From: DASVTR01 sp036382855
Lineage (GTDB): Bacteria; Acidobacteriota; Blastocatellia; Pyrinomonadales; Pyrinomonadaceae
Length of the DNA stretch: 64,000 nt
Assembly (NCBI GenBank): GCA_036382855.1
Contig: DASVPO010000008.1
Coordinates: 1-64,000 of the forward strand
Direction of reading: 5' to 3'
Under the pieces are notes generated by a model. That model saw only the letters and a program-made list of their open reading frames with translations, was not told the origin of the DNA and made no database searches. Shown in pieces: positions 42,774 through 51,727 of this stretch; the stretch's first letter is position 1; each line of letters starts with the position of its first letter. The position numbers and the translations under genes are program-made.

Positions 42774-43925
42774 ATGGATAAAGCGAAGGATGGCGCAACA
42801 GCCACAGCCGCCAGCGCTGCCGGGCTTCGCGGCGTAGTTGCTGCGACATCATCAATCGGCGACGTTGACGGCGAGCAGGGAGTCTTGATTTATCAAGGCT
42901 ACAACATACACGACCTCGCGCGTAATTCAACTTTTGAAGAGGTCGTTTTCCTGCTCTGGCATGGTCGCCTGCCCACGCGCGCCGAACTCGATGAACTGAA
43001 ACACTCTCTCGCCGAATGTTACGATCTGCCCGCCGCCCTACTGGACCTGATGCGACAGTATCCGCGCGACGCCGAGCCGATGGACACGTTGCGCACCAGC
43101 ATTTCGGCGCTCGATTTTTACGACAAGAGCGCGCGCGACATCTCGCGGGAAGCTTCCCTGCGCACGGCGACACGTCTGACCGCGCAGTTGCCAGCAATCG
43201 TCGCCGCCTCCGCTCGCCTGCACAACGGTCAGGAGCCAATCAAGCCCAATCCCGAACTCAACATCGCCACCAACTTTCTCTACATGCTCAAGGGCGAGAT
43301 GCCCTCCGAGCAGGACGCGCGCATCTTCGATGTCTGTTTGATTCTCCATGCAGACCATGAATTGAACGCCTCGACGTTTACGGCGCGCGTCGTTTCCGGC
43401 ACGCTGGCCGACATGTACGGCGCAGTGACGGCGGCCATCGCCGCTCTCTCCGGCCCTCTGCACGGCGGCGCAAACACCAACGTGATGAAGATGCTGCTGG
43501 AAATAGGCGATGTCGAAAAAGCGGAGGAGTTTGTGAAGAACGCGCTTGCGCGGAAGCAGAAGATAATGGGCATCGGCCACGCCGTCTACAAAACGGAAGA
43601 CCCGCGCGCCACACACCTGCGGCAATTCTCGAAAGAGATGGGCGAGCGTGCGGGCGAAACGAGGTGGTTTGAGATTTCGCGCAAGATTGAAGAGATTATG
43701 CTGCGCGAAAAAGGCATGTATCCGAACGTTGATTTCTATTCAGCTTCGACCTACTACATGATGAACATCCCGCTCGAACTCTTCACGCCCATCTTCGCCG
43801 TCAGCCGCATCAGCGGTTGGACAGGCCACATTCTCGAACAATACGAGAACAACAAACTGATTCGCCCGCGCGCGGAATACGTTGGCCCACGCGACCTGAA
43901 GTACGTGCCGATTGACGAGCGATAA
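42774..43925 (+). CDS. Citrate synthase
   Basis: The 383-residue protein has the citrate synthase fold and the three catalytic regions: SLILHADHELNAS-like text as CLILHADHELNASTF (His), GIGHAVYKTEDPRA (His), and VDFYSASTY (Asp). GPLHGGANTNVMKML and RISGWTGHILEQ complete the active site. It condenses oxaloacetate with acetyl-CoA in the TCA cycle; a 2-methylcitrate synthase activity cannot be ruled out. The gene ends at 43925, before a convergent unit separated by a GTCCAAA hairpin. Confidence 0.93.
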   Translation: MDKAKDGATATAASAAGLRGVVAATSSIGDVDGEQGVLIYQGYNIHDLARNSTFEEVVFLLWHGRLPTRAELDELKHSLAECYDLPAALLDLMRQYPRDAEPMDTLRTSISALDFYDKSARDISREASLRTATRLTAQLPAIVAASARLHNGQEPIKPNPELNIATNFLYMLKGEMPSEQDARIFDVCLILHADHELNASTFTARVVSGTLADMYGAVTAAIAALSGPLHGGANTNVMKMLLEIGDVEKAEEFVKNALARKQKIMGIGHAVYKTEDPRATHLRQFSKEMGERAGETRWFEISRKIEEIMLREKGMYPNVDFYSASTYYMMNIPLELFTPIFAVSRISGWTGHILEQYENNKLIRPRAEYVGPRDLKYVPIDER

Positions 43926-43933
43926 AATAAAGA

Positions 43934-44032
43934 TAGTCCAAAGCCCAAAGTCCAAGGTCCAAAGTCAGGAAGAATGCTCTTGACTCTGGACCTTGGACTT
44001 TGGACTGTCTTAGAACCTTGGACTTTGGACTC
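43934..44032. repeat. Tandem-word hairpin, GTCCAAA family (copy 2)
   Basis: Words AGTCCAAAGCCCAAAGTCC on the left face GGACCTTGGACTTTGGACT on the right, with loop AGGAAGAATGCTCTTGAC. A further right-arm segment (ACCTTGGACTTTGGACTC) extends it. It fills the gap between convergent genes and ends 3 nt from the stop codon of the minus gene. Confidence 0.9.
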
Positions 44033-44035
44033 GAA

Positions 44036-44542
44036 TTATTTGAGTGAGATTCCGAGAAGCTTCGGGTTTTCGAGGAAGTCTTTGAGCTTGTCGGGGTTGA
44101 TTTTGACGCGGGCGATGAAGGCGTCCGTGCCGTCAATGCTGAGGAGCATTAGTTTGACGCTTGTGCCTTCTTCGGCTGCATAGATGTGCATCTGTTCGCC
44201 GTCGCGCGAGCGTATGCGAACGAGGGGTTGCCATTCGGGGCTGAGCGCGCTGCGCATGATGTTGCTGAGTTCGTTGCTGCCTACGGCGGGCGCGTGGTCC
44301 AGTTCTTCAAAGATGGCGAGCTTGACGCTTTTGACACCGGCGGGGCGAATGATTTTAATGGCGAGGCTCGCTAAGCCCATGAAGGGGACGCGCCGCTTCT
44401 TCGCTTTATACTGAGATTTGAGATGCTTTGAGATCGCATCGAAGGCGCGGTCGCCGGCGCGTGCGCTTGTAGGATAGCCAAACGAGAGCAGGAGGGAGAG
44501 CGCGAGTGCGTAGATGAAGTATCGCGTGCGCTTTTGTGTCAT
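44036..44542 (-). CDS. Exported DUF4252-like protein (2)
   Basis: A signal peptide (YFIYALALSLLLSFGYPTSARA) precedes a single domain of about 140 residues. It shows the DUF4252 pattern: GVKSVKLAIFEELD, a WQPLVRIRSRDGEQMHIYA core, and IARVKINPDKLKDFL at the end. Function is unknown; related proteins are exported and often near ECF sigma factors. Its start overlaps the stop of the paralogous gene upstream by 4 nt, so it is the last gene of the sigma operon. Confidence 0.78.
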   Translation of the reverse strand: MTQKRTRYFIYALALSLLLSFGYPTSARAGDRAFDAISKHLKSQYKAKKRRVPFMGLASLAIKIIRPAGVKSVKLAIFEELDHAPAVGSNELSNIMRSALSPEWQPLVRIRSRDGEQMHIYAAEEGTSVKLMLLSIDGTDAFIARVKINPDKLKDFLENPKLLGISLK

Positions 44543-45120
44543 GGCCTGACTCCTTTGTCCTTCGTGCCGTCGCCCTTGATTTTTAGTTTGGGAATACCGA
44601 AGTTGCCTTCGAGCGCGGCGAGCTTTTCGAGGTCAATCGGGCCGATGATGTTGACGACTGTCAGTTGCTTTGGCTCTGCGGCGATGACGGCGATGCCGCC
44701 AATCTTACCGCCGACGAGCATCATGTAGACTTCGAGCGTCTCCTTATCTCGCGCGCTCCGTATGCCGACCATTCTGGACCAGCCCGGCCCTTTCAATTGA
44801 GAACTGATAGACGCCAGATCAGCGGGCGAGTATTCGTCGGGCCTGTCAAACTCGTAGCTCTTGACGTAGACGCCCTTCAGTCCCGCAACCACGTCTCTAA
44901 CCTTCGCGTGTTCAGGGTCTTTGGGATTGAGAAAACCGATGGCGATTTGCAGCAGTCGCCCGTCAATGCTGACATCCACGACCTGCGACGCTTTCGGTTC
45001 GAGCCGGTCAAGATTACTAATCTGTAGCCGTGCGTCCTGACTATAGCCTGCTGCGGCTGCGACGATGATGAGCAGCGCAGGGCAGAGCAGCCGCAGAGAT
45101 TTCGTTAACATTAGCTTCAT
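44539..45120 (-). CDS. Exported DUF4252 protein (1)
   Basis: The 193-residue protein has a signal peptide (LRLLCPALLIIVAAAAGYS) and a DUF4252 domain: GLKGVYVKSYEFDRPDEY, GWSRMVGIRSARDKETLEVY, and LTVVNIIGPIDLEKLAALEG. It is a paralogue of the next gene (44036), and the two are translationally coupled. The function of the family is unknown. It lies 29 nt after the anti-sigma-like gene. Confidence 0.82.
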   Translation of the reverse strand: MKLMLTKSLRLLCPALLIIVAAAAGYSQDARLQISNLDRLEPKASQVVDVSIDGRLLQIAIGFLNPKDPEHAKVRDVVAGLKGVYVKSYEFDRPDEYSPADLASISSQLKGPGWSRMVGIRSARDKETLEVYMMLVGGKIGGIAVIAAEPKQLTVVNIIGPIDLEKLAALEGNFGIPKLKIKGDGTKDKGVRP

Positions 45121-45149
45121 AACAACTCCGTTCGTCGAATCTTCCGAAC

Positions 45150-45752
45150 TCAGGATACAGGGCCAGCGCCTTTATTATCCAAGACCTTCCTTTGCACCTG
45201 ATTGAGCTTTGCACTCGTCAGATGCAACGCCTTAATCAGTTGCTCTCTGGCAGCTACTCCCTCATCTTCGCTGATGCGCTCACGCAAAGCTTGCGGCGCA
45301 GCTTTCGCCAACAGAGCCACCGACGGCTCTCTGTGTTTAATCACGGTCGCACGGCGTGGTTTCTCAGGGCTTGAAGCGCCCGTCGCGATGATGTTGTGCT
45401 CCGGCCTGTTGGGCTCACGTGTCGTTCGCACAGTGATGACAGAGATGCTCGCAGCATTGAGCGCACCGGGGAGGCTGCCCGGTTCAACGACGGCTGCCAG
45501 CGCGCGTGCAGTCTCTTTTTGATTGCTGCGTAGCGTGAGCCAGAATCCTGCTGCCGTTATCATCAGGAGCACGGCGGCGGCCGCTGCCAGAAACGTTGTG
45601 AACGTGCTGCGGCGCGTCTGGACTGGCGAGCGCTCAGGCAGAGGCAAATCCTGAGCGGGACGCCTGTAGCGCAGATTGCCGAGAAGCTGTTCCAGTCGTT
45701 CTATCTCCGGGTCGGGCTGGCCCGATTTATCCCACAGGTAATCGTCTCTCAT
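45150..45752 (-). CDS. Putative anti-sigma factor, single-pass membrane protein
   Basis: The N-terminus (DYLWDKSGQPDPEIERLEQL) is cytoplasmic and helical, followed by one membrane helix at about residues 52-73 (TTFLAAAAAVLLMITAAGFW). The remaining ~120 residues should lie in the periplasm and end in a helical, charged part. This layout, and a 4-nt overlap with an ECF sigma gene, is typical of membrane anti-sigma factors. I do not see the zinc-finger HxxxCxxC motif. Assignment is by position and topology. Confidence 0.72.
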   Translation of the reverse strand: MRDDYLWDKSGQPDPEIERLEQLLGNLRYRRPAQDLPLPERSPVQTRRSTFTTFLAAAAAVLLMITAAGFWLTLRSNQKETARALAAVVEPGSLPGALNAASISVITVRTTREPNRPEHNIIATGASSPEKPRRATVIKHREPSVALLAKAAPQALRERISEDEGVAAREQLIKALHLTSAKLNQVQRKVLDNKGAGPVS

Positions 45753-46342
45753 ATGTCCTCCCGTCCGCCCAGCTTCTGGCGCAGCATTTTCATTCCGCGA
45801 TGTAGATTCACGCGCACAGAGGCGGGCGTCAGATTCGTGCGCTCTGCGATTTCGGGCCCCGTCATGCCTTCCAACAGCCTGAGCACAAGCGTTTCCCTGT
45901 AAGCTTCCGGCAGCGTGCGGATCAGCGCGAGCACTTCGGATGCTTCCGCCTGCTTGCTGTCAACTCGCGCGAGGTCTTCAGGCAACTCCGTCGTCTCGCG
46001 CGAACGACGGTGGAAATCCATCGCACGATTGCGCGTAATCATCGCCAGCCATGCGCCGAAGGCCGCGCAATCGCGAAGCGAGCCGAGGCGTCTGAAGGCC
46101 AGCAGGAAAACGTCCTGCACGAGGTCGTCCACCTCGCTCCATGGCACGCGCGCCAGCAGAATGCCGTGCACCATCGGCCCGTAAAGCTCGTAGAGACGCG
46201 CGAAAGCCTGCTGGTCGCCGCTGCGCGCGGCTTCGACCAGGAGCGCGTGCGGCGAAGCTTCTACGACGGCGGGCATCCGTTTTACGGCTGGCGCTTGACC
46301 CGCCATAAGGAGCAAGTCTCCTGTAATCTCAAGCTTGGACAT
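45749..46342 (-). CDS. ECF (extracytoplasmic function) RNA polymerase sigma factor
   Basis: Region 2 is seen in FARLYELYGPMVHGILLARV and the -10-binding VDDLVQDVFLLAFRRLGSL. Region 4 is LPEAYRETLVLRLLEGMTGPEIA, followed by the helix LTPASVRVNLHRGMKMLRQ. The 197-residue length fits the ECF class. It probably directs RNA polymerase to envelope-stress or exported-protein genes when released by the membrane anti-sigma factor downstream. The start at 46342 lies in a gene-free stretch of about 280 nt; no clear auto-regulated promoter is visible. Confidence 0.92.
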   Translation of the reverse strand: MSKLEITGDLLLMAGQAPAVKRMPAVVEASPHALLVEAARSGDQQAFARLYELYGPMVHGILLARVPWSEVDDLVQDVFLLAFRRLGSLRDCAAFGAWLAMITRNRAMDFHRRSRETTELPEDLARVDSKQAEASEVLALIRTLPEAYRETLVLRLLEGMTGPEIAERTNLTPASVRVNLHRGMKMLRQKLGGREDI

Positions 46343-46625
46343 TCTGTCTGGTCGCGCCGTGGCTCTTGGAAAACCTTTGCGCGCGAACGTTTCCGCGGAA
46401 TTTGAAGAAGTTACCGGCCTGCCTGCTTGCGGCGCGCTCTGCTCGCTCCCTGCTATCTTGCCTGCCGACTATTAAGACGCAAGCCCTCTGAAAACTGTTA
46501 ACAGAAAGCTGCTTGCCTGCCAAACTACGGAAGCCCGCGTGACTATCCTAACGCGGAGAACTCCAACACATTTACTCGCTTGCGCGAGACGCAGGAGCTA
46601 GATAAGCTTGCCTTTTATGATGTTA

Positions 46626-47660
46626 TCAGGTCAGGCGCTCTCCGTCGTGCGGAGTTTGCGCTGGCTGCTCTGTGTGCAACGGCTGCCCGTACGTCGTGGA
46701 AGGCATTTGTGCACGCTTCGGAATCTCGTGGTCGGTCAAGCGCTTCATCTCTTCGGTTGCGGAGAGTAGGTTGGTGCGCCAGATGAAGACGGTCGAGATG
46801 ATGATGGCAAGCGTGCAGGCCGCTCCGCCTTCAAGGCCGTATGTTCCGCCCGTTAGCCACGGTGGGCCAACCGCTGCGGCACGCATGAGCGGATCCGGCG
46901 TCAAACGCTCTATACCGCTGACGGGCAGACCGACGACAGCGCCCATCATCCAGTTCCATGCCCAGTGAACGCCGAGCGGAAACCACAGGCTGCGCGTCCG
47001 CAGGTAAGCTATGGAGAGCCAGACACCCGCCAGCGCCGTGTTGACGAACGTGAAGCCCGGCACGACGTTTGGATTATCCAGATGACCGATTGAAAAAATA
47101 ACGGAGGTCAGAATTATCGCCGCCCACGCCAGACCTGAACGCGTCATCGTCTGCAAAGGATAGCCGCGAAACATTGCTTCCTCGGCTGCGGCGGCGAGTA
47201 TGAAGATGAGGCCGGAGAGAAGCAGCGTCTTGCCGATGTTCGGAAAGGTTGTTGCCCTGTTGAGTGAAAAGGTGAAGCCGCCGGAGATGGCCGCTAACAG
47301 CGTCGCCAGCAGGAGCGAGAGCGCGCCGACGAGAGAGCCTTTGAGCCAGTCGCGCAGCCACCCACGATGAAACGCCCAGCCCAGCGCGCGCAACGGTAAA
47401 TCCTCAAACGCTTTGCCCAGAGCCCAGCCGAGCAGCGTCGCCACGCTCAACAAAATAAGAGACTGCACGAACCAGCCGTGATTGCCCTCAACCAGACTCG
47501 CTTCCGATAAGCCGCCGACCCTCAACAGCAGGACGCGAACCAGATTGAACATGAACCAGATTGCGAAGAAGAGGGCGACTATGTAAATCGCAAACCGCCA
47601 GCCGCTACGCAGTCTCCCGACACGATTGAAAAAGATTTCAGTTGGTTGCATTCGATTCAT
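46626..47660 (-). CDS. CPBP-family intramembrane metalloprotease
   Basis: About eight membrane helices and the CPBP/Abi motifs are visible: EEAMFRGYPLQT (E-E-x3-R), SIGHLDNPN (His) and VHWAWNWMMG (His), the zinc-binding residues. Relatives include CAAX prenyl protease-like and bacteriocin-immunity proteins; the substrate is unknown. The C-terminal tail (about 45 residues) is hydrophilic. I use ATG 47660; GTG 47690 or ATG 47651 are alternatives. It is the last minus gene before the plus-strand sensor kinase. Confidence 0.88.
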   Translation of the reverse strand: MNRMQPTEIFFNRVGRLRSGWRFAIYIVALFFAIWFMFNLVRVLLLRVGGLSEASLVEGNHGWFVQSLILLSVATLLGWALGKAFEDLPLRALGWAFHRGWLRDWLKGSLVGALSLLLATLLAAISGGFTFSLNRATTFPNIGKTLLLSGLIFILAAAAEEAMFRGYPLQTMTRSGLAWAAIILTSVIFSIGHLDNPNVVPGFTFVNTALAGVWLSIAYLRTRSLWFPLGVHWAWNWMMGAVVGLPVSGIERLTPDPLMRAAAVGPPWLTGGTYGLEGGAACTLAIIISTVFIWRTNLLSATEEMKRLTDHEIPKRAQMPSTTYGQPLHTEQPAQTPHDGERLT

Positions 47661-47786
47661 CCGGCGCGCAGTGTGATTCCGATAGCGCACGTATTCTAAC
47701 TGAAGCCGCCTTTAACTTGCACCGCGAGCGCATCATGCCGGAAGCCCCTCGTATGGTAAACTTCGCTTTGATTAAAGTGAGCACGG

Positions 47787-50048
47787 ATGAGCGAGAAGAT
47801 GCGTACAACTATTGAGGAGACGGACGCAGGGGAATTTAAGCCGCGCAGGCGGACTGCCCCTTGGCTGCTCGGCGGCCTTGTGCTGCTGCCGCTCTCCGTG
47901 CTCATCGCGCTGCAAGCCTTCGGCCTCTGGACGGTCGTGCCGCCCGATACGGCTTCCGATACGCTCTTGCTCTACGCGCTCTCGTCGCTCAACTTCGCAG
48001 CCTTCATCGTCTTCACCTTCATCTTCATACGCAACCTGCTCAAGCTCCGTCGCGAACGACGCGAGCGCAAGCTCGGCTCGAAGATTAAGACGCGTCTCAT
48101 CGTCTATTTCATCTCCGTCAGCCTCCTGCCGATCACGGCGATGGCCGTCTTCTCCTATCTCTTTCTCAATCGCTCGCTCGAAAAATGGTTCTATCGCCTG
48201 CCGGAAGACATCGTGAAGGAAGCTGGCAAGGTGCAGCGCGAGGCGGAGGAGATACAGCATCGCAGCCTACAGGAAAACGCCGCGATGTTGGCCGTGATGC
48301 TGGAAGCATCGCCCGATTTTAATCAGGAGAGCATGCTCGCACGCTTTATTCAGAGCGGCCATCTGTCGGCGGTTGAGATTGCAGGTGCGGGCGGGGAAGT
48401 GTTGGTTAAAAGCCATGCGCAGTTGCCTGATAGTGAGCGCAGAGAGTTGGACCATGCTCTGATGACCGCGCGCCTGACTCGCGGCGCTGACCCTATCCTC
48501 GCGGACGGTAAAGGCTTCGACGTGGCGACAATCCCTTTGAGCAACGAGCGACTGCTTTCAGTCGCTTCGCCTCGCCGCGCAGTTTCCGCTTTGAGCGAGA
48601 TACTAACGGATTCAAAAAGCGAGTATAGCAAGCTGGTCGCGCGCCAGCGTAAGGTGCGACTGCTCGGCCTCTCTACGCTCGGCCTGCTCACGCTGCTCCT
48701 GCTTTTCGCAGCCACGTGGGTCGCGATTCATCTGGCGCGCGGGCTCGCCAAGCCGATTCAAGCTCTCGCCGAAGCTTCAAACGAGGTGGCACGCGGAAAT
48801 CTCTCTCACCGCGTCAGCGCAATCGCCGACGACGAACTGGCGCTGCTCGCAGATTCGTTTAACCAGATGACTGCCCAACTCGACGAGAATCGTCGTCATA
48901 TAGAGGCCGGCGCAACCGCTTTGCGCGAAAAGAATCTAGCGCTCGAAGAACGGCGCAACTACATCGAAACAGTTCTCGAATCGTTATCCACGGGCGTTAT
49001 CTCCCTTGACGAAAGCGGGCAGGTGACGACCATCAACGCCGCCGCCGCCGCCATGCTCCGGCTCGAAACAGCGCCGCCCGCTCGTTCAACTCTCTCAGAC
49101 ATCACAGGCCCGGAAGACAGCGCCATCATCGAAAGGCTCATTCGTCGCGCGCGGCGTATGAGCCGTGCCAGCGAGCAGACGGAACTCGCGCGCGGCAGTG
49201 CCTCGGACGGCGGCGCTCTTCCAGTCGCTCTTTCCGCCACAGCTTTGCGCGCGCCCGGCGGCGAAGAGCGCGGCGTCGTCATCGTCATCGAAGATTTATC
49301 CGAGCTTCTGGCAGCGCAGCGCGCCGCCGCTTGGAGCGAAGTTGCGCGCCGTATGGCCCACGAGATTAAGAACCCGCTGACGCCCATACAGCTTTCAGCC
49401 GAACGCATCGCCAGAAATTTCCATCGCGGCACAAACGGCGATTCTCAGGGCAGCGCAAACGGCAACGGCGGCGCTGAACGTGCGCGCGTCGCGCAGGTCG
49501 TTGACGAATGCACGGCGACCATCACACGCGAGGTTGCCGGACTCAAAGCGATGGTTGACGAGTTTTCGCGCTTCGCAAGACTGCCGCACGCGCGCCTCGA
49601 AACGGCAGACTTGAATGATGTCATACGTCAATCGGTCGCGCTCTACGAAGAACGCTTGAACGGCGTGCGCCTTGACGTTGCGCTCGCGCCGCAACTTCCA
49701 CCCGCGATGCTCGATGCCGAGCAGATTCGCCGCGTTTTCGTCAACCTCATTGACAACGCACTTGAAGCGCTCGAAAACGTCGAAGGCGAAAAACGCATCA
49801 CGGTCGCGACGGCCCACGATCACACGCGCGCTCTGCTGCTGGCCGAAGTGACGGATACGGGGCAGGGCATTCCGCGTTCTGATTTCCGGCGTCTCTTTCA
49901 ACCTTATTTCTCGACGCGCGGGCGCGGCACGGGCCTCGGCCTCGCCATCGTCCAGCGCATCATCACAGACCACGGCGGCCGCATACGAGCCGAAGCCAAT
50001 CGCCCGCGTGGAGCAAAATTTACGGTAGAGATACCGACTTCGACCTGA
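47787..50048 (+). CDS. NtrY-like membrane sensor histidine kinase
   Basis: The 753-residue protein has two N-terminal membrane helices, another near residue 105, an extracytoplasmic region of about 160 residues, and a fourth helix (LLGLSTLGLLTLLLLFAATW). HAMP (GLAKPIQALAEASNEVARGN), PAS, and HisKA domains follow, with the phospho-His in MAHEIKNPLTP (H525). HATPase boxes are NLIDNALEAL, TDTGQGIP and RGRGTGLGLAIVQRII. This matches NtrY-type kinases, which sense nitrogen or redox state in relatives. The response regulator gene begins 16 nt downstream. Confidence 0.92.
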   Translation: MSEKMRTTIEETDAGEFKPRRRTAPWLLGGLVLLPLSVLIALQAFGLWTVVPPDTASDTLLLYALSSLNFAAFIVFTFIFIRNLLKLRRERRERKLGSKIKTRLIVYFISVSLLPITAMAVFSYLFLNRSLEKWFYRLPEDIVKEAGKVQREAEEIQHRSLQENAAMLAVMLEASPDFNQESMLARFIQSGHLSAVEIAGAGGEVLVKSHAQLPDSERRELDHALMTARLTRGADPILADGKGFDVATIPLSNERLLSVASPRRAVSALSEILTDSKSEYSKLVARQRKVRLLGLSTLGLLTLLLLFAATWVAIHLARGLAKPIQALAEASNEVARGNLSHRVSAIADDELALLADSFNQMTAQLDENRRHIEAGATALREKNLALEERRNYIETVLESLSTGVISLDESGQVTTINAAAAAMLRLETAPPARSTLSDITGPEDSAIIERLIRRARRMSRASEQTELARGSASDGGALPVALSATALRAPGGEERGVVIVIEDLSELLAAQRAAAWSEVARRMAHEIKNPLTPIQLSAERIARNFHRGTNGDSQGSANGNGGAERARVAQVVDECTATITREVAGLKAMVDEFSRFARLPHARLETADLNDVIRQSVALYEERLNGVRLDVALAPQLPPAMLDAEQIRRVFVNLIDNALEALENVEGEKRITVATAHDHTRALLLAEVTDTGQGIPRSDFRRLFQPYFSTRGRGTGLGLAIVQRIITDHGGRIRAEANRPRGAKFTVEIPTST

Positions 50049-50063
50049 TGATTTGCATTTCGC

Positions 50064-51476
50064 ATGGCTGATTCAATTCTTATCGTTGACGATGAGCGCG
50101 GCATTCGCGACACGTTGAAGGCAGTGCTCGAAGACGAGGGCTTTGCCGCCGATGCGGTCGGGTCGGGCGAAGAATGTCTGAAGGCAATTGAGCGCAGGGC
50201 TTACGGCTGTGTGCTGCTGGATGTCTGGCTGCCGGGCATTGACGGCTTGCAGACGTTGGAGAAGTTGCGCGCGGCCGGAATAGAGGCTGCCGTCGTGATG
50301 ATTTCCGGCCACGGCAATATAGAGACGGCCGTGCGTGCTACGAAGCTCGGCGCGTTTGATTTCATCGAAAAGCCGCTTTCGATTGAGAAGACCGTGCTGA
50401 CCGTCCGCAATGCCCTGCGGCAGAAAAATCTTGAACGCGTCAACGCGGAATTGACCGCCGAGTTAAACGAAGAATATGCGATGGTTGGTGAATCCATCGC
50501 GATGCGTGCGCTGCGCAAGCAGATTGCGGTGGTCGCTCCGACAGACGGGCGCGTCCTCATCTACGGCGAGTCAGGGACGGGAAAGGAACTGGTCGCGCGT
50601 GCGATTCACGCTCACTCGCAGCGCGCCGCCGCCCCGTTCATAGAAGTTAACTCCGCTGCGATTCCCGAAGAGTTAATCGAGTCTGAACTCTTCGGCCACG
50701 TCAAGGGTGCGTTTACGGGCGCGACCGCCGCCAAGAAAGGAAAGTTTGAGTTGGCCGACGGCGCGACGCTTTTTCTGGATGAGGTGGGCGACATGAGCGC
50801 ACGCGTGCAGGCGAAAGTCTTGCGCGTGCTTGAAGAGCAGCGCTTTGAGCCTGTCGGAAGCGGAACGAGCGTGCGCGTTGACGTGCGCGTTATCGCCGCG
50901 ACGAACAAGCGGCTCTATTTTGAAATCGAGCAGGGAAACTTCCGCGCGGACCTCTTCTATCGCTTAAACGTCATTCCGTTTGAGTTGCCCCCATTGCGCG
51001 AACGCCTTGAAGACGTGCCGCTCTTAGTCGAGCATTTTAACCAGCGTTTCTCTGTGGCGTATGGCAAAAAGGCGAAGCGCTTTGAGCCGGAAGCGATGGA
51101 CGCGATGCAGAATTATTCCTGGCCCGGCAACGTCCGCGAGTTGCGAAATACAATCGAGCGCGTGGTCATCATGCACGCGAAGATAAAGGTAAACGCGAGC
51201 GATTTGCCAGACTTGGGCGGCGAAGAGCCACCTGCCGCGTCGTTCAGATTTCCGTCATTCAAATCTGCGACCGATGCCTATCACAGGGAGTTTATACAAA
51301 GAAAACTGGCGGAGGCGGAGGGCAATGTCTCGCGTGCTGCGGAGTTGATGGGAGTTGACCGCAGCCACCTCTACAGGCGTATGCGCGCCCTCGGAATTCA
51401 GGGGCGCGGCGAGCGCGGCGGCGCTTCAGACACCTGGGTTACGCCAAAAAATGAAAAAGCCTCGCCCATCAAATAA
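50064..51476 (+). CDS. NtrX/NtrC-type sigma-54-dependent response regulator
   Basis: Residues 1-120 form the receiver domain (acid pair D9-D10, phospho-Asp D53, K106-type lysine in EKPLS). The AAA+ domain has Walker A GESGTGKE, the sigma-54-contacting GAFTGAT, Walker B ATLFLDEVGDM and RADLFYRLNVIPFELPPLRER. The C-terminal Fis-type helix-turn-helix ends in NVSRAAELMGVDRSHLYRRM. It activates sigma-54 promoters after phosphorylation by the upstream kinase. The pair most resembles NtrYX. After the stop there is a gap of 250 nt with a separate promoter for the siderophore receptor. Confidence 0.94.
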   Translation: MADSILIVDDERGIRDTLKAVLEDEGFAADAVGSGEECLKAIERRAYGCVLLDVWLPGIDGLQTLEKLRAAGIEAAVVMISGHGNIETAVRATKLGAFDFIEKPLSIEKTVLTVRNALRQKNLERVNAELTAELNEEYAMVGESIAMRALRKQIAVVAPTDGRVLIYGESGTGKELVARAIHAHSQRAAAPFIEVNSAAIPEELIESELFGHVKGAFTGATAAKKGKFELADGATLFLDEVGDMSARVQAKVLRVLEEQRFEPVGSGTSVRVDVRVIAATNKRLYFEIEQGNFRADLFYRLNVIPFELPPLRERLEDVPLLVEHFNQRFSVAYGKKAKRFEPEAMDAMQNYSWPGNVRELRNTIERVVIMHAKIKVNASDLPDLGGEEPPAASFRFPSFKSATDAYHREFIQRKLAEAEGNVSRAAELMGVDRSHLYRRMRALGIQGRGERGGASDTWVTPKNEKASPIK

Positions 51477-51612
51477 AAAAGTTCCCGCCATCTATTAACT
51501 TCAATCCCACTAATTACAGTATGTCCGGGCAGCAAGATATTCGAATCCGATGAACTCACCGCAATCCGATTGATTCCCTCAAACGTGAGAAACAATCCAA
51601 CGTGGAATATGC

Positions 51613-51641
51613 TTGACAACAAACTATTTTTGCTTTACTTT
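51613..51641 (+). promoter_or_regulatory. Sigma-70 promoter TTGACA-17-TACTTT before the TonB receptor
   Basis: A consensus -35 TTGACA (51613-51618) and a -10-like TACTTT (51636-51641), 17 nt apart, lie about 90 nt before the TonB receptor start. Confidence 0.6.
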
Positions 51642-51657
51642 CTCACTTCTTGAAAAC

Positions 51658-51670
51658 GAATTTCAAATTC
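51658..51670. promoter_or_regulatory. Palindrome GAATTTCAAATTC, operator candidate
   Basis: A perfect 13-nt palindrome (6-bp arms, central C) sits near the predicted start of transcription of the siderophore receptor gene. It could be an operator, for example for an iron regulator. It is not a match to the classic Fur box. Confidence 0.4.
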
Positions 51671-51727
51671 TTTTCCAGCGTCTGCTGATATTAATCAGAA
51701 CTCATTGTGTCTTGAAAGGACGTATTC

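Noticed and set aside
51398..51622. 74-residue minus frame overlapping the end of the response regulator gene
   Set aside because: It overlaps a certain CDS and the TonB promoter region, with no ribosome site or motif.
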